A stretch of 30,153 nt of DNA. It comes from a virus. Location: the IMG/VR virus record IMGVR_UViG_3300001533_001348, positions 1 to 30,153 of that record. One strand, written 5' to 3'. A program made the translations under genes and the position numbers. The notes beneath the pieces are model-generated. The model did no database searches, had not been told where the DNA came from, and was given only the letters and a program-made list of their open reading frames with translations. This document shows, piece by piece, positions 1 through 5,858 of this stretch. Every line of letters starts with the position of its first letter. The stretch's first letter is position 1.

Positions 1-58
1 GCTTTGCCTGCCCTGGTTACGTTGCCCAGCCTTGCCCTGCCACGGAGTAAAATAGGGA
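1..58. repeat. GC-rich low-complexity edge segment
   Basis: The first 58 bases are much richer in G and C than the sequence that follows. They are built from short repeated words (TTGCC, CCTGCC, TTGCCC). The top frame starting at base 1 is open to a TGA at 103-105, giving about 34 residues rich in Leu, Pro, Ala and then Lys. This could be the tail of a gene entering from the left, but the other two frames close within about 55 bases and nothing is recognisable. It may equally be part of a longer intergenic repeat cut by the window edge. Confidence 0.4.
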
Positions 59-132
59 GGGTAAAAAAAAGTTGGAAAAAGATTGACAAAAAATTTGCTT
101 TCTGACCGTTCTTGATTATTTTATAGCCTCCT

Positions 133-187
133 ATGTAACATACTTGTAACATACTTGTTACCTCTTGTAACAATACTTGTAACATAT
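133..187. repeat. iteron-like array, five 11-bp repeats
   Basis: Five imperfect copies of the unit TTGTAACATAC start at about 133, 144, 155, 165 and 177, so the period is 10-12 bp, close to one turn of the helix. The third copy is the inverted variant TTGTTAC. With the fourth it forms a 7-bp inverted repeat with a 5-bp spacer (TTGTTAC at 155-161, GTAACAA at 167-173). Arrays with this phasing usually bind several copies of one protein on one face of the DNA, as at phage or plasmid operators and origins. A TATAAT lies 10 bases downstream. Inference: a control site or origin, possibly for the winged-helix protein encoded at 551. Confidence 0.6.
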
Positions 188-393
188 TATATAGGCTATA
201 ATATAGTCGAAACACTTGTTTTGCCAAATTATTTCTGCGTTTTCCGTGAAATTTCTTTGTACTTGGCACGTAAGTTACCTTGTACCATACAAATAAAAAT
301 TAGAAAAAAGTTTAGTGTTCGTGACATTTGTGGCAAGAATGGTGGCATTGTTATGGTAAGCATAAACTTTTTCACGTTTTGATACGATTTCTC

Positions 394-422
394 TTGACAG
401 AAAAGACGAGTCTCGCTATACT
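394..422 (+). promoter_or_regulatory. sigma70-type promoter of the packaging operon
   Basis: TTGACA (394-399), a 17-bp spacer and TATACT (417-422) give a near-consensus housekeeping promoter. Transcription would start at about 429. The ten bases CTTGACAGAA around the -35 are repeated exactly at the second promoter before the portal gene, which suggests that one class of polymerase reads both operons. Confidence 0.8.
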
Positions 423-428
423 TGTATC

Positions 429-550
429 ATGAAAGTTAAAGGATGGATAACAACAAAAACATTATCGGGGGAAGGTTGTGCCGAGTTTATCCTCCTTTGT
501 AGGTGTGACTAACCCCCTTTTCGTGGGAAATAAGATGAAGGTGATATTGG
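429..550 (+). promoter_or_regulatory. 120-nt leader with possible structure
   Basis: The predicted transcript starts about 120 nt ahead of the first gene. The leader contains GGGGG (467-471) and CCCCC (513-517), which could pair, enclosing CCTCCTTT (491-498), a word that resembles the 3' tail of 16S rRNA. A 27-codon frame begins with ATG at 429, right at the expected transcription start, and ends with TGA before 515. It would have to be leaderless. The role is unknown; a long leader may simply add a translation-control element. Confidence 0.25.
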
Positions 551-1009
551 ATGGCACAGTACGAAACTAAGGTCAATTTAAGCGTAATGAAGGTACAAAA
601 GAACGTTGACGGGGATTTGGTCTTTGTTTCCAAGATATGTCCGTTTAGAAGCCATCACGCAAATTTAAACCAATACTACTATATCATGCTTACAGCTTTA
701 GAAAAAAATAGAAATAGATTAGTTTACAAGAGAGACAAGGAGCTTGTTCCCTGTACCCGTGCAATGTTTCGCAGACTTCTTGATATTTCCGAGACAACTT
801 TCAGTACAATGATACGTCAGTTTTGTGAAGAAGGTATCGTCGGTATCTTTCAGATTAACAACCGTGAAGAGTATTATGTTAACCCAGCTTATGCCTTTTG
901 TGGTGACGAAATACCAGAGTTTTTACTGTGGATGTTCAAAACTAAGCCTGAAGACTTGAAATCGTTTGACCCATACTGGATACAAAGAGTAAAGGACTTA
1001 CGTAAATGA
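551..1009 (+). CDS. RepL-like winged-helix DNA-binding protein
   Basis: This 152-aa protein opens the operon. Residues about 45-120 look like a winged helix: a helical stretch with the tyrosine-rich QYYYIML, then a helix-turn-helix (RRLLDISETTFSTMIRQF), a short beta wing (GIFQINNREEYYVNP) and a conserved-looking Asn-Pro. The order helix-turn-helix, Gly-Ile, wing, 'vNPxyaF' resembles the RepL/plasmid replication initiator and related phage regulator family. The start at 551 has AAGGTG seven bases upstream. It overlaps the next gene by ATGA. It could bind the repeat array at 133-187 as an autoregulator or replication/packaging factor. The DNA-binding fold is fairly secure; the exact role is a guess. 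Confidence 0.6.
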   Translation: MAQYETKVNLSVMKVQKNVDGDLVFVSKICPFRSHHANLNQYYYIMLTALEKNRNRLVYKRDKELVPCTRAMFRRLLDISETTFSTMIRQFCEEGIVGIFQINNREEYYVNPAYAFCGDEIPEFLLWMFKTKPEDLKSFDPYWIQRVKDLRK

Positions 1010-1488
1010 GAGAAGACGAACACTCTGCAAAGAAACCTAACCTGAAAACAGAGTATATCACACGTGCTGATGTTAGCTTGCGGTCTTTGTCAAAGGAGTT
1101 TAACGTACCTTTAGGGGTCATTGGCAAATGGTCTTCAGAAGAAGGTTGGGATGACAAGAGAAAGCGGTTTCAGGATAAGCTTGAAGAAGATACTTTAAGT
1201 AGGATAGCTCCTAAGCTTGCCAAAGAGCGAGCAAAGATGCTGTCTGATATAGATGAAATATTAAAGGTTGCTATTGGTAACTTACGTGAATCGGTTATAG
1301 GTGAAGGTAAAGAACTAACGGTAACACAGATAGACAAATTAGCTAAATTAAACGAATTGTTACGAGGTAACGCAACTTCACGTGACAACCGAGTTGTTAC
1401 CTTGAATGTACACCCATCGAAAATGACACTTGAACAAATAAAAGAATCAAAGCAAATACTTAACGTTGACTATGAGGAGACAGAATGA
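1006..1488 (+). CDS. terS: terminase small subunit
   Basis: This 160-aa protein would recognise phage DNA and hand it to the large terminase for packaging into proheads. The N-terminal helix-turn-helix (residues about 25-50, SLRSLSKEFNVPLGVIGKWS, followed by 'EEGWDDKR') is the classic DNA-binding motif of Gram-positive-type small terminases. The middle is helical and suited to oligomerisation (IDEILKVAIGNLRES and IDKLAKLNELL), and the acidic C-terminus probably contacts the large subunit. It overlaps both neighbours by ATGA. The large subunit lies unusually far downstream (5858). The call is supported by the motif and by the packaging-operon context, not by a database match. Confidence 0.75.
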   Translation: MREDEHSAKKPNLKTEYITRADVSLRSLSKEFNVPLGVIGKWSSEEGWDDKRKRFQDKLEEDTLSRIAPKLAKERAKMLSDIDEILKVAIGNLRESVIGEGKELTVTQIDKLAKLNELLRGNATSRDNRVVTLNVHPSKMTLEQIKESKQILNVDYEETE

Positions 1489-1778
1489 GTGGAGAATTTA
1501 AGCCATTAGAAGCAAAGGTAGCTGACAGTTATATAGTTGAAGGGGATATTATTACTGCTTCGGCAGAAGCACATACAGGAAGGTGGAACGCTATACAAAT
1601 AATCGTTGCCGACTTTCCTGACAATGCAACTAATTTCATACAAAACGGCACAGGCAAGAACCTTTCACACTTGAATGTATTGCCTGACGGTAGTGGTCTA
1701 ATGTTCTTTGGCGACTGGCAAAAACTGCACATACCTGAAGCTAATGACTCGGTAATTATCGCATATAGGTCAAGATAA
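1485..1778 (+). CDS. hypothetical protein, probably beta-rich
   Basis: A 97-aa protein that I do not recognise. It is predicted to be mostly beta strand (alternating hydrophobics, many Gly/Asn/Asp turns) with no signal peptide, membrane segment or cysteines. It starts in an ATGA overlap with the small terminase and ends in a TAATG overlap with the lectin-like protein, so it belongs with that pair. The C-terminal stretch 'SVIIAYRSR' looks like the last strand of a small beta domain. It could be a partner or adaptor of the two lectin-like proteins that follow. Confidence 0.65.
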   Translation: MSGEFKPLEAKVADSYIVEGDIITASAEAHTGRWNAIQIIVADFPDNATNFIQNGTGKNLSHLNVLPDGSGLMFFGDWQKLHIPEANDSVIIAYRSR

Positions 1779-2695
1779 TGGCAAACAAGATTACGCAGTT
1801 TTATACCGCTTTCAGTGGCTACAAGACTGGAGAAGTTGGCGGTAGAGACCTGATAGAGAAGCTTTACAACGTCAAGAACCTTGCAAGTGCAGGCATACCC
1901 CTTGACGTGTCGTTTGCAGGCAGCAACAGACCAGAACACAAAACAGTTGACATTGACGGCACAAACAGACCAGTTATTGCAGTTGAAGATTTGTCCCCTG
2001 ACCCATCACCAGCTCCAAGAATACCTGACTTCATCCCCGACGCAGGGTACATAGCCTGTTGGGTTGACATGGTAAACGACCCTGATGGGCAAAGGTTCGT
2101 GTTCTCTAATGGGGACACAGGTGGTAACGAACTGAGTATCAGCTTCGACCCTGAACATGACAGCTTGACGGTGAGACTATTTGGAGACGTAGGGATAGCC
2201 TATACGTTCCCATCAGGTGTAATAGATTGGGATTTGTATGAACGTAAAGTATTGGGCTTCTTCCTACAATGGGATGCAGATGAGTTCAGGATTAACCTTC
2301 TCGAACATTCACCGCAAATTGAACAGGATTGGCAACTATGGTACGGGGAAGGATACACAGAACTTAACCTAACAGGTAAAGATTCTTCGCTTAACCTTGG
2401 CTGTAGCAGAGACGGAGACAGTCAAGGAAAAATTTACTTCCATACCCTTGTAGCAGACGCAGAGAGCAAGCTGTCAGAACCTGACGCAGTTGCCCTTATG
2501 AAGATACTCGCAAAAGGTTTCGTTGACGTAGAGGCTACTACAGTGGCTCAGGAGCTTGCTTATTTAGCCGAGACAGAAGACTTCATCACACGTGTAGAGA
2601 CAGCAGAAGACAAAGTAGGCGACACACTGACACTGAATCTGAACATCAAGCAGTTGAAGATCGGTGAACAATGGGATATAGAGGAGGAAGAGTGA
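1778..2695 (+). CDS. lectin-like (concanavalin-A-type fold) protein, paralog 1
   Basis: A 305-aa protein. Residues about 5-30 carry a helical 'YTAFSG...RDLIEKLYNVKNL' element. Residues about 90-245 look like a jelly-roll lectin domain: alternating strands with 'FSNGDTGGNELSISFD', 'KVLGFFLQWDADEFRINL' and 'SLNLGCSRDGDSQGKIYF', the pattern seen in LamG/concanavalin-A-type folds that bind sugars. The next gene repeats the whole arrangement, so the pair arose by tandem duplication. The acidic C-terminus (GEQWDIEEEE) overlaps the next start by GTGA. No signal peptide is present, so a virion appendage or decoration protein is likelier than a secreted one. The fold assignment is from pattern only. 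Confidence 0.6.
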   Translation: MANKITQFYTAFSGYKTGEVGGRDLIEKLYNVKNLASAGIPLDVSFAGSNRPEHKTVDIDGTNRPVIAVEDLSPDPSPAPRIPDFIPDAGYIACWVDMVNDPDGQRFVFSNGDTGGNELSISFDPEHDSLTVRLFGDVGIAYTFPSGVIDWDLYERKVLGFFLQWDADEFRINLLEHSPQIEQDWQLWYGEGYTELNLTGKDSSLNLGCSRDGDSQGKIYFHTLVADAESKLSEPDAVALMKILAKGFVDVEATTVAQELAYLAETEDFITRVETAEDKVGDTLTLNLNIKQLKIGEQWDIEEEE

Positions 2696-4122
2696 TAAAA
2701 CAATACTACACAAGCATAGCAGGGCGGAGGCTTACAGGGACTGACGTTGACCTGCTACACAACGTAAAGAACCTTTCTCCGCTTACTCTTAACTTTGGTA
2801 GCGAGAAGCCCACCCTTGCCACACAGGATATACTTGGTACTGACAGGGACGTACTGCTTATAGACGATACGAAGAATGTAGCCCCAGAAGTACCTGACTT
2901 CTTAGCTGCTTCTGGATGCGTAGCCTTCTGGACAAATGTTTACAAGGATGAGACAGAGACAGGTATCATCTTCAGCAACAAGGCAGGTAACGGCACGGAG
3001 TTCAGCCTTAGCTTTACAAGCGAGTACAAGGTAGTATCAGTTAAAGTCTTCAACGACACAGCAGTTGACTTCTTATTGCCAGAAGATTTCGAGTGGGAAG
3101 ACTTATCATACAAACCTTTAGGCTTCGTACTACAGTGGAACTCAAGCAAGTTTGACCTGTACATCTGCGAACGTAGCAGTGACCAGTGGAACTTATGGCT
3201 CTGTACAGCGGACACAGACCTTGACCTTACGACACCTGACTACGACCTTATGTTAGGTTGTGACAGAGACGGTGATGGACAGACCTCAGTAGGCTTCTTT
3301 AACCTTGTTAGTGGCTACGACAGCAACACGGCAGAAGCAGACGTACAAAATCTTTTGAAAGCCTTGTCAAGGAAGTTCACGGATGTTAGGGCGATGGAAA
3401 GTGCGGTTGAAGTACCAGCAGCAAGTGCAGTGTTTACTGTAGCTGCTAACGAAGGTGGCACAAAATATATACGTATTCGAACATCTGAAGAGATGATTCT
3501 GAAAACTACAGGTGATTGTGAGATAAAGTTAGGTTCAGGTGGAACATTTGCTACATCGCTTACCGTACCAGCAGGTGACACAAACAGAGACATATATTTC
3601 AAAACAGGTGCAGCAGGTGGTGCATTTGTTATACCAAATAAGAAAAAAGTTACTTACCTGTATCTTTTAAACACAGGAACATCTATCACAGGCGACATCA
3701 CAGATATGGCACTTATTACCCTGCGTCTTTATAACACAGGAACATCCATAGATGTAACAGAGACAGAAGCTATGACAATAAGTAATGCGTTTGGCATACA
3801 ATTATTAGGAGATACTGCATTGCCTTCAGGGTATTCCAATATACTTGCAAAAGCTGCTAATTCTACTTGGACTAATACTGCAACACGCAGATTCATTCTT
3901 AACGGTGCAGACAGCCATGACGATACAGACCAAGGTGGGTTCTGGGGTGACTTCTCAGACTCTGAGGACTACCTTCCTTCCGACAATGCAGAAAACTTGA
4001 AAACTATTAACAACCATATCCAAGGTGCAAATACAACAAAAGAACTTGTGATAAAGGGGTGTACTTTAGAATCCCCGTGGACTGGTTTCCCTGATGGATT
4101 TGGAGATTGGTGGGTGTTATGA
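2692..4122 (+). CDS. lectin-like protein, paralog 2, with leucine-rich-repeat extension
   Basis: Start chosen at GTG 2692, not the in-frame ATG at 2671. The ribosome site GAGGAGGAAGA lies directly before 2692, the GTGA overlap matches the operon style, and the protein then aligns with paralog 1 from its first residues (IKQYYTSIAG against ITQFYTAFSG). This gives 476 aa. Residues 1-245 are the lectin-like core ('GFVLQWNSSKFDLYI', 'LMLGCDRDGDGQ'). The remaining 230 residues are absent from paralog 1. They include a beta region and two 21-residue leucine-rich units around 320-360, both carrying 'L.L.NTGTSI', encoded by DNA that repeats the 14-mer AACACAGGAACATC (3670-3683, 3733-3746). The C-terminus is rich in Trp and Gly. 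A receptor-binding or adhesion role is plausible. Confidence 0.6.
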   Translation: MIKQYYTSIAGRRLTGTDVDLLHNVKNLSPLTLNFGSEKPTLATQDILGTDRDVLLIDDTKNVAPEVPDFLAASGCVAFWTNVYKDETETGIIFSNKAGNGTEFSLSFTSEYKVVSVKVFNDTAVDFLLPEDFEWEDLSYKPLGFVLQWNSSKFDLYICERSSDQWNLWLCTADTDLDLTTPDYDLMLGCDRDGDGQTSVGFFNLVSGYDSNTAEADVQNLLKALSRKFTDVRAMESAVEVPAASAVFTVAANEGGTKYIRIRTSEEMILKTTGDCEIKLGSGGTFATSLTVPAGDTNRDIYFKTGAAGGAFVIPNKKKVTYLYLLNTGTSITGDITDMALITLRLYNTGTSIDVTETEAMTISNAFGIQLLGDTALPSGYSNILAKAANSTWTNTATRRFILNGADSHDDTDQGGFWGDFSDSEDYLPSDNAENLKTINNHIQGANTTKELVIKGCTLESPWTGFPDGFGDWWVL

Positions 4123-4259
4123 TGGATGACCTACTCAACATCGACAACTGGATTGCTAACGAAGGCAAGGCTATGATAGCACGAATTGCCAAAGAAGTGG
4201 AAGACATGACAGCAGAAATACGCAAAGCAACAAAGCCACCTGATGTGTACGGTAAATAA
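4119..4259 (+). CDS. small helical hypothetical protein (46 aa)
   Basis: A short gene that fits exactly between its neighbours. It starts at ATG 4119 in an ATGA overlap with the lectin-like protein (the next codon is also ATG) and stops at TAA 4257-4259, sharing one base with the next ATG. The product is 46 aa, charged and predicted to be one long amphipathic helix (NWIANEGKAMIARIAKEVED) followed by a Pro-rich end (KPPDVYGK). GGTGGG lies upstream as a ribosome site. The function is unknown; the perfect overlaps on both sides are the main evidence that it is real. Confidence 0.6.
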   Translation: MMDDLLNIDNWIANEGKAMIARIAKEVEDMTAEIRKATKPPDVYGK

Positions 4260-4465
4260 TGTCAATTGAACCACGAAACGTTGTACACAACAAGAAGTAT
4301 CGTGTCATGTGGAGTGAAGATTACAAGACGATACACCTGAACAGCTTACCACAGAGCGGTAACCTTGGCATGGCAAGCGGTGAAGTTGACTTCGAGTACC
4401 AAACGGATAACCTTGACGAACTGATTGTGCTGATTTCGGAAACATATAATAGGAGTTTGAAGTGA
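4259..4465 (+). CDS. hypothetical protein (68 aa)
   Basis: A 68-aa soluble protein, not recognised. It begins in a TAATG overlap with the 46-aa gene and ends in a GTGA overlap with the next. The sequence mixes strands (KKYRVMWSEDYKTIHLNSL) with a helix near the end (LDELIVLISETYNRSL). Nothing suggests a membrane or catalytic role. Confidence 0.6.
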   Translation: MSIEPRNVVHNKKYRVMWSEDYKTIHLNSLPQSGNLGMASGEVDFEYQTDNLDELIVLISETYNRSLK

Positions 4466-4662
4466 TTTTAAGTAACGTTTTACGAATTGGTTCGATACCA
4501 GTGATGAATGCAATTGCCTTTGTGGAACACATTACCAAGGAAGTGATAGATTTCTTTGAAAGAATTGAAGCGGATAGTGGAAGCAAAGGTGATGAAGAGT
4601 TAATAGATATAATGGTTAGGCTATTAAAAGAAGCAGAGCTATTTGGAACAAGCGACATATAG
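4462..4662 (+). CDS. hypothetical protein (66 aa), GTG start
   Basis: The start is GTG 4462, inside a GTGA overlap with the previous stop, with AGGAG about eight bases upstream. The 66-aa product is helical and acidic in its second half (EELIDIMVRLLKEAELF), with a mildly hydrophobic N-terminus that is too short for a clear membrane anchor. The function is not recognised. It lies directly upstream of the two small membrane proteins. Confidence 0.55.
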   Translation: MILSNVLRIGSIPVMNAIAFVEHITKEVIDFFERIEADSGSKGDEELIDIMVRLLKEAELFGTSDI

Positions 4663-4672
4663 GAGACAAATT

Positions 4673-4924
4673 ATGATTACAGGAATGTTGGACTGGATTG
4701 ACGGGAAACGAGATATGTTGTTGCATATTTTCGTGACGTATTTTATCGTAAGTTTATTGTTGAAGTTCACATCGGACATTGCGTTTATACTGATTGCCGT
4801 GGGTGTTATTGGTATCGGATGGGAAAAGGTGCGTCAGGGGCTGTACGAGATTAAGTTCTCTATTCTTGACATTGGTTACAACTATATCGGTGCTGTGTTG
4901 GCAATACTGTTAGGACTTATTTAA
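4673..4924 (+). CDS. small membrane protein, holin candidate 1
   Basis: Start at ATG 4673, with AGGAG six to ten bases upstream (TAGGAGACAAATT). An upstream in-frame TTG at 4643 has no such site and would overlap the previous gene. The product is 83 aa with two or three hydrophobic stretches: about 15-30 (LLHIFVTYFIVSLLLKF), 34-48 (IAFILIAVGVIGIGW) and 68-83 (YIGAVLAILLGLI). Size, topology and the neighbouring XhlA-like protein fit a phage holin, but no family motif is seen. It could instead be a superinfection-exclusion or virion membrane protein. Confidence 0.6.
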   Translation: MITGMLDWIDGKRDMLLHIFVTYFIVSLLLKFTSDIAFILIAVGVIGIGWEKVRQGLYEIKFSILDIGYNYIGAVLAILLGLI

Positions 4925-4925
4925 G

Positions 4926-5141
4926 ATGCAACCGCTTTCTCACAAGTTGTGTTCAACCAAACTGATAGTTATCCTTGTTGTGATAATACTTGCAACTATT
5001 TTCCTTTGGCTTGGCACAGGTGATGCAAGGTACAGCGAGTGGACAAACTTTATGAAGTGGGCTGTAGGGTTGTTTGTAGCTGGAAATATAACTTCAAAAA
5101 TGTTCAGGAAAAAGGATAAGGATGCTGGCAGTAAAAGCTGA
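4926..5141 (+). CDS. small membrane protein, holin candidate 2
   Basis: A 71-aa protein starting two bases after the previous stop codon. It has one strong membrane segment at residues 12-30 (KLIVILVVIILATIFLWL), a possible second at about 44-58 (WAVGLFVAGNITSKM) and a strongly basic tail (FRKKDKDAGSKS). A two-span protein with a charged cytoplasmic tail is typical of class II holins or antiholins. Two such genes side by side could be a holin and antiholin pair. The start of the next gene lies inside its last codons. Confidence 0.6.
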   Translation: MQPLSHKLCSTKLIVILVVIILATIFLWLGTGDARYSEWTNFMKWAVGLFVAGNITSKMFRKKDKDAGSKS

Positions 5142-5538
5142 CATGACACCGCCTATTAGTGTTGCAGACCATGCTACAGTGATAGAGCAGACTTCAACAA
5201 AGAAATGGGCGAGACTGCACGAATGGTACTACCCTCAAGTGAAGGAGCGTATGTTTATGACGAACCATCACAAGTATGAGCGGTACTACACTTGGTACGA
5301 GATATGCTTATCAAACAATAAGAAGATAAGACCGTCAAGTGTCGTAGCAACACATTCGGTACTTCATGTTAGTGCGTTGGTAAAAGCAAAGGTAGTAAGA
5401 ACCGCAGAGCAAAGGCATCACTTAGGATGCTTAGGCTGGAAGGTAACAGTAGATAGAACCCTTGAGAAATCACAGGTAAAAGCTTTCATTTGCAGAGATG
5501 ACGAGGTAGATAAATGTCCTATGAACAGACCATATTAG
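5122..5538 (+). CDS. hypothetical protein (138 aa), His/Tyr/Trp-rich
   Basis: A 138-aa protein, not recognised. It begins at ATG 5122 after AAAGGATAAGG, overlapping the holin-like gene by 20 bases, and ends overlapping the next gene by 25. It is rich in His, Tyr and Trp (HEWYYPQVKERMF, HHKYERYYTWYE) and has Cys near the C-terminus. A metal- or nucleic-acid-binding fold is possible, but the residues do not form a standard zinc motif. No membrane segment is seen although both neighbours are membrane proteins. Confidence 0.55.
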   Translation: MLAVKADMTPPISVADHATVIEQTSTKKWARLHEWYYPQVKERMFMTNHHKYERYYTWYEICLSNNKKIRPSSVVATHSVLHVSALVKAKVVRTAEQRHHLGCLGWKVTVDRTLEKSQVKAFICRDDEVDKCPMNRPY

Positions 5539-5858
5539 AACGATTAGATAACATTGTAAAGGAAATTTCGGCAATAAAAGAAGAGCAGAGAGACCAGGCA
5601 ACTAAGCTTGACAAGGCTATTCTTGCAATAGTAACACAGCAAACAAGGGAAGAAACAAAACATCTAAGGTGTCGTGGTGAATTTGACGAAAGATACGTAC
5701 TAATAAAAGATGTATCGTCACACTTGGCACAACGAGACAGAGAGACTGCAAGGTCAACAAGACAGGCAGTTGCAACAGCAAGGGATATACTTAATATAGT
5801 TAACTTGGTAATCGTAATCGGTGGAGCGTTAATAGGTTCATACCTATTCCTATTCTAA
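5514..5858 (+). CDS. XhlA-like coiled-coil protein with C-terminal membrane anchor
   Basis: A 114-aa protein. Residues 1-40 form a coiled coil (ILERLDNIVKEISAIKEEQ), the middle is charged, and residues about 92-114 are one membrane span at the very C-terminus (NLVIVIGGALIGSYLFLF). This is the layout of XhlA-type haemolysin/holin accessory proteins of phages, where the soluble part faces the cytoplasm. The ribosome site GAGGT precedes ATG 5514. It ends in a TAATG overlap with the large terminase. With the two small membrane proteins upstream it completes a putative holin set located inside the terminase region. Confidence 0.55.
   Translation: MSYEQTILERLDNIVKEISAIKEEQRDQATKLDKAILAIVTQQTREETKHLRCRGEFDERYVLIKDVSSHLAQRDRETARSTRQAVATARDILNIVNLVIVIGGALIGSYLFLF

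Larger units (their letters stand above)
59..550. other. non-coding regulatory stretch before the packaging operon
   Basis: This is nearly 500 bases of A/T-rich DNA with no convincing gene. It holds the 11-bp repeat array at 133-187, a TATAAT word at 197-202 with no good -35 at normal spacing, a strong sigma70 promoter at 394-422 and the leader to the first gene. An isolated TTGACA at 83-88 has no matching -10. The stretch from 203 to 393 is plain A/T-rich sequence in which I see only a short palindrome (GTAA-G-TTAC, near 270). An open frame at 155-382 starts with TTG inside the repeats, has no ribosome binding site and is not accepted as a gene. Confidence 0.6.

Noticed and set aside
83-122. 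TTGACA at 83-88 as another promoter
   Set aside because: There is no -10-like hexamer at 16-18 bp; the nearest A/T-rich word is about 28 bp away.
133-187. CRISPR-like direct repeats
   Set aside because: Units are 11 bp, contiguous and imperfect, with no spacers and no cas genes nearby.
155-382. 75-aa plus-strand open frame in the upstream region
   Set aside because: It starts with TTG inside the repeat array, has no ribosome binding site, and its composition looks like translated A/T-rich non-coding DNA.
417-424. Bacteroides-type -7 element (TATACTTG resembles TAnnTTTG)
   Set aside because: One key base differs, and the exact 17-bp spacing to TTGACA plus Shine-Dalgarno sites throughout favour a sigma70 promoter.
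1529-1939. 136-aa minus-strand open frame
   Set aside because: It is the antisense shadow of two well-supported, translationally coupled genes; no ribosome site or recognisable motif.
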